Assembly (NCBI GenBank): GCA_030622395.1
Contig: JAUXGF010000040.1
Span: 1-10,984, forward strand
Direction of reading: 5' to 3'
DNA: 10,984 bases
Source: Calditrichaceae bacterium
GTDB lineage: Bacteria; Calditrichota; Calditrichia; Calditrichales; Calditrichaceae
The translations under genes were made by a program, and so were the position numbers. Shown here piece by piece: positions 6,278 through 10,984 of the stretch. Under the pieces are notes generated by a model. That model saw only the letters and a program-made list of their open reading frames with translations. It did not search any database and was not told the DNA's origin. The stretch's first letter is position 1; the number at the start of each line of letters is the position of its first letter.

Positions 6278-6754
6278 TTGTATCTTTTAATCGATTATGA
6301 TAAATGCACCGGCTGCGGACTTTGCGAATTAGCCTGTTCATTTCATCACGAAAATATATTTGCCCCGTCTCTTTCGCGGATTGTTGTGCTCCGGCGGTAT
6401 ATGCAGGGAATATTTATTCCACTTAACTGCGCTCAATGTGAAGAACCGGTATGCGAGCAAACTTGTCCGCTGGGAGCGGTCAACCGCAACCCTGATACCG
6501 GCGCTTTAGAGGTTGATGATGATAAATGTCAGGGATGTAAAATGTGCTTATTAGTTTGCCCGCTGGGTGGAATGGGTTTCAATAAAGCAAAAGGGACTGC
6601 CGTAAAATGTGATCTTTGCGGCGGCGAACCTGAGTGCGTTAATTTCTGTCCCACGGGCGCGCTGGAAATAATTGAAGATGAACAAACGATCAGGATAAAA
6701 AAACAAAAAAGTTTGAAGCGGATGTCCGAAGCCCTGGCTTCTTTAGCTGAATAA
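6278..6754 (+). CDS. Four-cluster 4Fe-4S ferredoxin-type subunit (HycB/YdhY-like), AOR partner
   Basis: A 158-residue polyferredoxin whose 16 cysteines form four [4Fe-4S] sites: CTGCGLCELAC (10-20), CAQCEEPVCEQTC (51-63), CQGCKMCLLVC (84-94) and CDLCGGEPECVNFC (111-124). This spacing is that of the electron-transfer subunits of DMSO-reductase, formate hydrogenlyase and AOR-type enzymes. It probably carries electrons from the AOR pterin and Fe-S centre to ferredoxin or another acceptor. No signal peptide or twin-arginine motif is seen, so it is cytoplasmic. Start: TTG at 6278 is well supported by GGGAG at 6267-6271, 6 nt upstream, and by the MYLLIDYDKCTGC opening usual in the family. It stands between two AOR genes, 60 nt after AOR-1, so it is probably co-transcribed with AOR-1 and could serve both enzymes. 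Confidence 0.9.
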   Translation: MYLLIDYDKCTGCGLCELACSFHHENIFAPSLSRIVVLRRYMQGIFIPLNCAQCEEPVCEQTCPLGAVNRNPDTGALEVDDDKCQGCKMCLLVCPLGGMGFNKAKGTAVKCDLCGGEPECVNFCPTGALEIIEDEQTIRIKKQKSLKRMSEALASLAE

Positions 6755-6800
6755 CAAATAGAATTCAGATGACGCGGTACAAATAAATTCGTTAAAAAAA

Positions 6801-6976
6801 TAAACTATTACCTTTTTAGTAGTAGTTCACCCTATTGTCATTTCGACGCAGCAAAGCAAGGAGAAATCTCAAAATGGGTGTGAAAAGATTTATCTCCCGA
6901 TAAATCGGGATTCGAAATGACAGTTTTGTGTTTTTTTACTTAATTTGTGAAACAGGTAAACTATTACTCTTTTTAA
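6801..6976 (+). repeat. Long direct repeat flanking the leader element (TAAACTATTAC...CTTTTTA)
   Basis: The 11-mer taaactattac occurs at 6801-6811 and 6957-6967. Allowing a single inserted base the similarity continues through ctttttag / ctttttaaa, to about 19 nt. The two copies flank the inverted-repeat element at 6836-6922, and the second copy ends a few bases before the AOR-2 start. This looks like a duplication of leader DNA made when the element inserted, though it is longer and sits further from the element ends than an ordinary target-site duplication. Confidence 0.65.
6836..6922. repeat. Inverted-repeat element with TGTCATTTCGA ends
   Basis: Perfect 11-bp terminal inverted repeats, tgtcatttcga (6836-6846) and tcgaaatgaca (6912-6922), enclose 65 nt. 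Inside are a second imperfect pair (gagaaatct / agatttatctc) and a perfect hairpin tcccgat-aa-atcggga at 6895-6910. I recall this TGTCATTTCGA...GAAATCT pattern as an interspersed repeat of many bacterial genomes, a recollection not checked. It lies in the AOR-2 leader and may affect expression of that gene. Confidence 0.85.
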
Positions 6977-6978
6977 AA

Positions 6979-8916
6979 ATGAATAAAAATATGAAATTCA
7001 AATACAAAGGCTATACCGGAAAATACCTGCGGGTCGACCTCTCCTCCGGCAAAATCAAAGCAGAAGAGCTTAATCCGGAATTTGCGGAGAATTATCTCGG
7101 CGGCGAGGGATTTGGAATTAAAATTTTATGGGATGAAGTTCCCCCGTCTGTTGATCCTTTATCGCCGGAAAATAAAATAATTTTTGCAACCGGTCCATTG
7201 AACGGCTCCTTTTGGCCTAACGCGGGACGATTGGAGGCTGTTTCAAAATCACCTTTAACCGGCATTTACGGCGATTCTAATTGCGGCGGCTTCTTTGCTC
7301 CGGAACTTAAATATGCCGGATTCGATTATATTGTAATTGAAGGTAAAGCTGAAAAGCCGGTCTATCTTTATATCAAAGACGGGCGCGCTGAATTACGAAA
7401 CGCCGGACATCTCTGGGGAAAATACACATTGGAAACCGAGCGTTTGATCTGTGACGAATTAAATGATTCAGAAATAAAAACAGCCTGCATCGGTCCCGCC
7501 GGGGAAAATTTAGTGCGTTTTGCCTGCATTGTTGTAACTCCCAACCGGACTTTAGCCCGCTGCGGTCTCGGCACGGTAATGGGTTCTAAAAATTTAAAAG
7601 CTGTCGCCGTCAGAGGCTGCGGCGGGGTTGAGGCGGCTGACCCGGACGGTTTCCGCAATCTATCCCTGGAAATGCATAAAAGGCTGAGGAATAATCCGAT
7701 TTATCCGGCGGTATCGCGTTACGGCACGCCGGGCATCGTAACGTTGATGAATACTATCGGACGTTTCCCAACCCGCAATTTTCAACAGGGCTCTTTTGAA
7801 GATGTTGATTTGATCAGCGCCGAAACGCTGCACGACAATTTTTTCATTAAAGACACTTCTTGCTTTGCCTGCCCTATCGCCTGCGATAAAATCTATGAAA
7901 TAAAAAAAGGAAAGGCTGCCGGACTTCGGGTCAGTAGTTTTGAATACGAAACCCTTAACAGTATCGGCGCCGGAATCGGCAGCGGCAATCTGGAAGATAT
8001 AATAATCGGCAATGACCTTTGCGATCAATTAGGAATGGATTCGATTTCGGCGGGACGGGCAATATCGTTTGCCATTGAGCTGTTCGAAAAAGGAATCTTA
8101 AAAACAAATGATACGGGCGGCGCTGAATTAAAATGGGGCGATTCAAAACAGATGCTTGATTTATTACCCAAGATTGCCTATCGTCGGGGATTCGGCGATT
8201 TATTAGCCGAGGGCGTACGCCGCGCCGCTCAGACAATCGGCAAGGGCGCCGGCTATTATGCCATGCATGTAAAAGGTCAGGAAATATCCGCTCAGGACGG
8301 ACGGGCGCAGCAGTCGATGGGCTTAACTCACGCAACTTCCACGCGCGGCGCCGATCATTTAAAAGGATTCCCCACTATCGACGAAACAGGTTACACGGAT
8401 GAGGCTAAAAGGCGCTTCGGGGATAAATATCTGCCGGAAATGGCTCAGCCTCAGGCTATTAAGTACAAGCCGTTTTTAGTCAAGGATGGACAGGATTTCG
8501 GCGCGGTTGTCGATTCGGCAATTACCTGCAAGTCGGGCGGGACTTTTGTTATGGCGGAAATTTATTGGGATGAGATGGCTGCCGCTATCAGGATGATCAG
8601 CGGTATGGATACCGATTCCGACCGCCTTAAAGTGACAGGGGAAAGAATCTATAACCTGATGCGCTGCTATAATGTTTTGCACGGAATCAGCAGAAAGGAT
8701 GATACTTTGCCCGAACGACTGCTGAAAGAGCCCTCTCCTTCGGGCGCGGCAAAGGGATACGTCTGCCGCCTGAGTGAGATGCTTCCGGAATATTATGATC
8801 TGCGCGACTGGGACGGCAAAACCGGCTATCCCACCCGAAGAAAGCTGGAAGCGCTGGGTATTAAAGACGCGGCTGACGCTATTGAGGAATATTGTAGAAA
8901 AGGACGTAAAGCGTAA
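6979..8916 (+). CDS. Aldehyde:ferredoxin oxidoreductase family protein (AOR-2)
   Basis: A second AOR of 645 residues, clearly homologous over its full length to AOR-1 but well diverged. It has the classic AOR opening GYTGKYLRVDLSSGK, then WPNAGRLEAVSKSPLTGIYG, GFFAPELKYAGFDYIVIEGK, GPAGEN and RCGLGTVMGSKNLKA. Cluster ligands are CFACPIAC (C295, C298, C302) and the Cys of DSAITC (about 517), where AOR-1 has DSAGIC. FEYET and RGADHL supply the active-site acid and His (about 460). Start: ATG 6979 or ATG 6991, neither with a clear ribosome binding site; upstream codons to 6928 fall in repeat DNA and are unlikely. The end coincides with a 7-nt repeat array. It may work with the Fe-S protein upstream. 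The differences near the fourth cluster ligand suggest a different substrate or tuning from AOR-1; the substrate is unknown. Confidence 0.9.
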   Translation: MNKNMKFKYKGYTGKYLRVDLSSGKIKAEELNPEFAENYLGGEGFGIKILWDEVPPSVDPLSPENKIIFATGPLNGSFWPNAGRLEAVSKSPLTGIYGDSNCGGFFAPELKYAGFDYIVIEGKAEKPVYLYIKDGRAELRNAGHLWGKYTLETERLICDELNDSEIKTACIGPAGENLVRFACIVVTPNRTLARCGLGTVMGSKNLKAVAVRGCGGVEAADPDGFRNLSLEMHKRLRNNPIYPAVSRYGTPGIVTLMNTIGRFPTRNFQQGSFEDVDLISAETLHDNFFIKDTSCFACPIACDKIYEIKKGKAAGLRVSSFEYETLNSIGAGIGSGNLEDIIIGNDLCDQLGMDSISAGRAISFAIELFEKGILKTNDTGGAELKWGDSKQMLDLLPKIAYRRGFGDLLAEGVRRAAQTIGKGAGYYAMHVKGQEISAQDGRAQQSMGLTHATSTRGADHLKGFPTIDETGYTDEAKRRFGDKYLPEMAQPQAIKYKPFLVKDGQDFGAVVDSAITCKSGGTFVMAEIYWDEMAAAIRMISGMDTDSDRLKVTGERIYNLMRCYNVLHGISRKDDTLPERLLKEPSPSGAAKGYVCRLSEMLPEYYDLRDWDGKTGYPTRRKLEALGIKDAADAIEEYCRKGRKA

Positions 8917-8947
8917 GGCGGAGAGCGGAGGGAGTAAAGCGAAGAAC
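8899..8947 (+). repeat. Left arm: period-7 array (GNNRAGC-type) at the AOR-2 3' end
   Basis: The 7-nt register gives aaaggac, gtaaagc, gtaaggc, ggagagc, ggaggga, gtaaagc and gaagaac. It begins in the last codons of AOR-2, crosses its stop codon (8914-8916) and faces the four-unit array at 8970-8997. The units are of the same kind as those after AOR-1, with two degenerate members. Confidence 0.82.
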
Positions 8948-8969
8948 GATTAAAGTAAGACAATATTAC

Positions 8970-8997
8970 GCTCAACGCTATCCGCTCCACGCTCAAC
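8970..8997 (-). repeat. Right arm: four period-7 units, reverse strand
   Basis: The forward strand reads gctcaac, gctatcc, gctccac and gctcaac in register. The 21 nt at 8971-8991 match 6239-6259, the right arm after AOR-1, at 20 of 21 positions in the same orientation. It ends 10 nt before the exporter start codon, so it occupies the region where a promoter or ribosome binding site would be expected. Confidence 0.88.
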
Positions 8998-9007
8998 GAA
9001 AAATATT

Positions 9008-9898
9008 ATGAATACTCAAAAGATAAAAATCATTTTTGGTGTAATTGGACTCAGTTTGATCTGGGGCTCTACCTGGCTGGCGATTAAGATCGGCTTAGAG
9101 GATTTTCCGCCTATGCAATCCGCCGCCGTTCGTTTTGTTATTGCCTCCGTCGTTCTTTACCTGTGGATGAAAAGAAAAAAGATATCTTTCCCGCGCAGTA
9201 GAAAATACCTGGGGCAGACCGCCCTCTTAGGATTGTTAATGTACTTTATCCCCTATGCGCTTGTTTACTGGGCGGAGCTGACTATTTCATCGGGAATGGC
9301 TGCGGTAATGTTTTCATCTATGACATTTTTTGTTGTGTTTTTTGCCCATTTTCTGCTGGCGGATGAGAAAATTACTCTTCCGAAATTTACGGGTCTTCTG
9401 ATCGGATTTAGCGGAATTGTTATGGCGTTCTGGGACAGTATTGAAATCAGCGGCGTCAATCAACTTTACGGAATGATTGCTATGATTCTGTCTGCAGCCA
9501 GCGGCGGATTTGCCCTTGTTTGGCTGAAACGGACAGAACCTGATTTGAATCCTGTCCACCTGGTAACGTCGCAGATTATGTTCACTGCTTTACTTTTTGT
9601 TATTACCGGAGGCGTTTTCGAATACGGTATTCCGCTTCGTTGGACAATGACGGCTGTCGCTTCTTTTTTATACCTGGCGTTGATTGGAAGCGCCCTGGCT
9701 TTTGTTATCTATTACTGGCTGCTGGCTAACGCCCAGGCAATGACCGCTTCTTTTGGAATTTTTCCAACTCCGATAATCGCCCTGTTTTTGGGCTGGCTGA
9801 TACTGGACGAGCCAATCACACCTAAGGTTATTATCGGAACGGTTCTCCTGCTGGCGGGCATAGCTATGACTTATTGGAAGAAAAGGAAAAGAACATAA
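9008..9898 (+). CDS. EamA/DMT-superfamily transporter
   Basis: A 296-residue inner-membrane protein with ten predicted helices in two EamA repeats, the drug/metabolite transporter architecture. Visible signature: IWGSTWLAIKIGL (18-30) with PPMQSAAVRF after it, AELTISSGMAAVMFSSMTFFVVFFAHFLLADEKIT closing the first half, and PTPIIALFLGWLILDEPIT near the end of the second half, the usual repeated helix-loop-E motif. A basic tail (WKKRKRT) is cytoplasmic, as positive-inside predicts. Members export amino acids, metabolites or drugs; none can be singled out here. The ATG at 9008 has no clear ribosome binding site, because the repeat arm ends 10 nt upstream. It may be read through from the AOR genes 91 nt upstream, but a functional link is not shown. 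Confidence 0.88.
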   Translation: MNTQKIKIIFGVIGLSLIWGSTWLAIKIGLEDFPPMQSAAVRFVIASVVLYLWMKRKKISFPRSRKYLGQTALLGLLMYFIPYALVYWAELTISSGMAAVMFSSMTFFVVFFAHFLLADEKITLPKFTGLLIGFSGIVMAFWDSIEISGVNQLYGMIAMILSAASGGFALVWLKRTEPDLNPVHLVTSQIMFTALLFVITGGVFEYGIPLRWTMTAVASFLYLALIGSALAFVIYYWLLANAQAMTASFGIFPTPIIALFLGWLILDEPITPKVIIGTVLLLAGIAMTYWKKRKRT

Positions 9899-9999
9899 AG
9901 GCAATCATAAAAAGTATTTAGTATTTAAATTAGCGGTTTAAGAAAATATTACAAATTACATGAAAAAAGGAAGATTAAATTAAAAAAGTGGAATAAAAA

Positions 10000-10068
10000 T
10001 GAATTGGCGTGAGGTTTACCTGAATTGCCGTGAGGTTTATCTGAATTGCCACGAGATTTTTCTCGTGG
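10000..10068 (+). repeat. REP-like tandem units, 21-nt period, ending in a hairpin
   Basis: Units start tgaattggcgtgagg (10000), tgaattgccgtgagg (10021) and tgaattgccacgaga (10042), each 21 nt long. The first two are nearly identical and the third diverges. The third completes a perfect hairpin, ccacgaga-tttt-tctcgtgg (10049-10068). A second hairpin, tatttct-aaaa-agaaata, follows at 10077-10094. GCCGTGAG next to a stem of this type is usual for REP sequences of REP-associated tyrosine transposases, and a fragment of such a transposase follows directly. Confidence 0.75.
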
Positions 10069-10114
10069 ATATAATTTATTTCTAAAAAGAAATAGGGATT
10101 TCAACCCCAATTAA

Positions 10115-10222
10115 AAAGCAGTCAAAGAATATATCAAGAATCAGGAGGAGCATCACCGTAAGAAATTTATTACAGAAGAATATAAGTTATTTACTAACAT
10201 TTCTCACTTGCCATTATCCTGA
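10115..10222 (+). pseudogene. Remnant C-terminus of a REP-associated (IS200/Y1-like) transposase
   Basis: The frame from 10121 encodes VKEYIKNQEEHHRKKF then ITEEYK, the characteristic C-terminal helix (YIxNQxEHHxKxxFxxEY) of REP-associated tyrosine transposases of the Y1/IS200-like class. A stop codon at 10112-10114 closes the frame upstream, and the frame runs into TGA at 10220-10222 soon after the motif. The whole catalytic part with its HUH and Tyr motifs is missing. What remains is about 35 codons next to REP-like hairpins, so it marks an old, now dead insertion. Confidence 0.8.
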
Positions 10223-10256
10223 TAATATCAATATTTGGGTTAGGCTAATGTATTAT

Positions 10257-10402
10257 TTCCCCTTAGAAAAGGGGATTAAGGGGTTGTAAAAATTACACAT
10301 TGCTATGATTCGCCGATTCGGCCGAAATTTAATATTGAATAATCACGTTTTTCGTTTGAACACAATAATGACAACCCCCTAGCCCCCTTTTTTAAGGGGG
10401 AA
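10257..10402. repeat. Inverted-repeat element with C-run/G-run arms
   Basis: The left arm (10257-10287) and right arm (10371-10402) are near reverse complements: the left reads ccccttagaaaagggg then attaaggggttgt, the right acaaccccctag then cccccttttttaaggggg. Each arm is itself a hairpin (10259-10274 with a 6-bp stem, 10383-10400 with a 7-bp stem). The 83 nt between are gene-free and contain the 10-bp palindrome ttcggccgaa at 10317-10326. It fits a MITE-like or extragenic palindrome family. Confidence 0.82.
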
Positions 10403-10489
10403 TCGTTGTAACTTATCAATAAACAGTGAATTATTTAGATGTTTGAAATTAACTTTTGACATTTTCTTAATTAAATCCAGGAGCAAACT

Positions 10490-10756
10490 ATGAAAATTAT
10501 AATCGAAAAACCAACAGACAAAAAACTGAAACAATTGAATGTATCCTCGTGGGGAATCTGGGAATGCGAACCATCCAAATTTGAATGGCATTATGATGAT
10601 AAAGAAACATGCTATTTTTTGGAAGGAAAGGTCACCGTAAAAACCAAAGATCAGGAAGTTAAATTAGAAAAGGGCGATTTAGGAATTTTCCCTAAAGATA
10701 TGGATTGTACCTGGATCGTTCATCAAAAGGTGAAGAAACATTACAAATTCGGCTAA
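10490..10756 (+). CDS. Small cupin-domain protein (cupin_3 / DUF861, COG3450-like)
   Basis: An 88-residue single-domain beta-barrel cupin. The first motif region is FEWHYDDKETCYFLEGKVTV (31-50), where only H34, E39 and the YFLEGK turn keep the usual pattern. The second is KGDLGIFPKDMDCTWIVHQKVKKHY (61-85), with the GDxxxFPxxxxCxWxVxxxxxKHY pattern of the cupin_3 group that includes the EutQ C-terminal domain. It may bind a metal or small ligand, but it lacks the full two-His motif, so catalysis is doubtful. AGGAG at 10479-10483, 6 nt before the ATG, is the clearest ribosome binding site in the window. Its stop codon overlaps the ATG of the moaD-like gene (TAATG), indicating translational coupling. 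Its role near the AOR genes is unknown. Confidence 0.85.
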   Translation: MKIIIEKPTDKKLKQLNVSSWGIWECEPSKFEWHYDDKETCYFLEGKVTVKTKDQEVKLEKGDLGIFPKDMDCTWIVHQKVKKHYKFG

Positions 10757-10884
10757 TGAAAATTAAGATTAAATATTTCAATATACTGCGCGAAATTGCC
10801 GGAGTAAGCGAGGAGTTCTATTCGTTTTTTTCGATACCGACAATCCAAACAGTAATATACCGATCTGCAATTGAGTTGCAATAA
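10756..10884 (+). pseudogene. Broken MoaD/ThiS-like sulfur-carrier gene (molybdopterin synthase small subunit)
   Basis: The ATG at 10756 overlaps the cupin stop. The frame opens with KIKYFNILREIAG then VSEE, matching the first beta strand and helix of MoaD/ThiS proteins (pattern MKIxVxYFaxlRExxGxxEE). After about residue 20 (10815) the family match ends. The frame then passes through repeat-like DNA to TAA at 10882-10884, giving 42 residues in place of about 80 and no C-terminal GlyGly, the residue pair needed to carry sulfur. The product should be inactive. Because AORs need a pterin dithiolene cofactor, an AOR-linked moaD is expected nearby, and this seems to be what is left of one. The rest of the gene may lie beyond the window. 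Confidence 0.68.
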
Positions 10885-10984
10885 TGAGTATCGGTATAAC
10901 TGTCAAGACGAAATGGTTAAACTGCCCCGATTCTCGGGATTTTGCTTGCATGCCGATACATCGGTACGCTTCACTCAACAAACC
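10816..10984. repeat. Repeat-like DNA replacing the distal moaD segment (runs off the window)
   Basis: The segment contains a stem formed by 10849-10864 and 10890-10903 (acagt and tataccgat pairing with atcggtata and actgt, with a 2-nt bulge). An inner tgcaa/ttgca pair lies at 10866-10880. Next come a cccga-ttc-tcggg hairpin (10926-10938) and ccgatacatcgg (10953-10964), then tacgcttcactcaac. The last piece resembles the cgcttcgcttaac core of the mirrored repeat at 1074-1105. No coding potential is seen. The right boundary is not in the window. Confidence 0.55.

Larger units (their letters stand above)
9899..10489. other. Gene-free stretch with REP-like repeats, a transposase remnant and a C/G-rich element
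   Basis: No intact gene is present. From left to right it holds about 100 nt of AT-rich DNA, three 21-nt tandem units ending in a hairpin (10000-10068), the decayed C-terminus of an IS200-like transposase (10115-10222), an inverted-repeat element of C- and G-runs (10257-10402) and an AT-rich leader for the cupin gene with a strong ribosome binding site. Confidence 0.7.

Noticed and set aside
6895..6940. Terminator at the tcccgat/atcggga hairpin followed by T-rich DNA
   Set aside because: The T-run is more than 20 nt past the hairpin, and the hairpin is an internal part of the TGTCATTTCGA element.
6928..6978. Earlier TTG start adding 17 residues to AOR-2
   Set aside because: The added residues come from repeat and leader DNA, lack family similarity, and have no ribosome binding site. 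The family opening GYTGKYLRVDL fits a start at 6979 or 6991.
10456..10461. Perfect TTGACA -35 hexamer upstream of the cupin
   Set aside because: A -10 element at the right distance would fall on the ribosome binding site (10479-10483), and none is present, so this is probably a chance match.
34..10984. Shared 10-mer ctcaacaaac near both window ends (34-43 and 10974-10983)
   Set aside because: A 10-mer is too short to claim a direct repeat or attachment site, and no integrase or tRNA is present.

Overview
The window reads as bacterial accessory chromosome from an anaerobe with moderate GC. Two aldehyde:ferredoxin oxidoreductase (AOR) family tungsto/molybdoenzymes with a four-cluster ferredoxin-type partner point to anaerobic, ferredoxin-linked metabolism. 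The intergenic DNA is unusually full of short inverted-repeat elements, a style I associate with uncultivated FCB-group and similar candidate-phylum genomes. That taxonomic guess is weak. No rRNA, tRNA or CRISPR was seen. All recognisable genes lie on the + strand.

Layout. (1) 160-891 is a DhnA/LsrF-type class I aldolase. (2) 892-1514 is a gene-free stretch made of several short repeat elements. (3) 1515-3543 is a two-gene unit, 10 nt apart: a zinc-dependent medium-chain dehydrogenase and an ADP-ribosylglycohydrolase-family protein. (4) 3505-4207 is a cassette holding a small four-helix-bundle (S23/IVP-type) protein, flanked by oppositely oriented arrays of an 8-nt degenerate unit; the left array runs into the end of the hydrolase gene. 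(5) 4271-8916 is AOR-1, a four-cluster Fe-S protein and AOR-2. Arrays of a 7-nt degenerate unit lie at the 3' end of each AOR, and a further repeat element sits in the AOR-2 leader. (6) 9008-9898 is a ten-helix EamA/DMT exporter. (7) 9899-10489 is gene-free, with REP-like repeats, a decayed REP-associated (IS200-like) transposase tail and a C/G-rich inverted-repeat element. (8) 10490-10756 is a small cupin. It overlaps the start of a MoaD-like sulfur-carrier gene that loses its family match after about 20 codons and is probably broken.

Function. The AOR pair with the Fe-S protein would oxidise aldehydes to carboxylates and pass electrons to ferredoxin. AORs use a tungsto- or molybdopterin cofactor, and MoaD makes the dithiolene of that cofactor, so the broken moaD-like gene is probably a former partner of the AORs. 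The aldolase and dehydrogenase could make or use aldehyde and sugar intermediates, but no substrate can be read from sequence.

The most notable structural observation is a recurring design. Degenerate tandem arrays with an exact 7- or 8-nt period, a few fixed bases and a few free ones, occur at five places. Four are arranged as facing inverted arms, and four lie at or across the 3' end of a gene, where they have supplied the last residues of at least two proteins. One such pair of arms encloses the four-helix-bundle gene.
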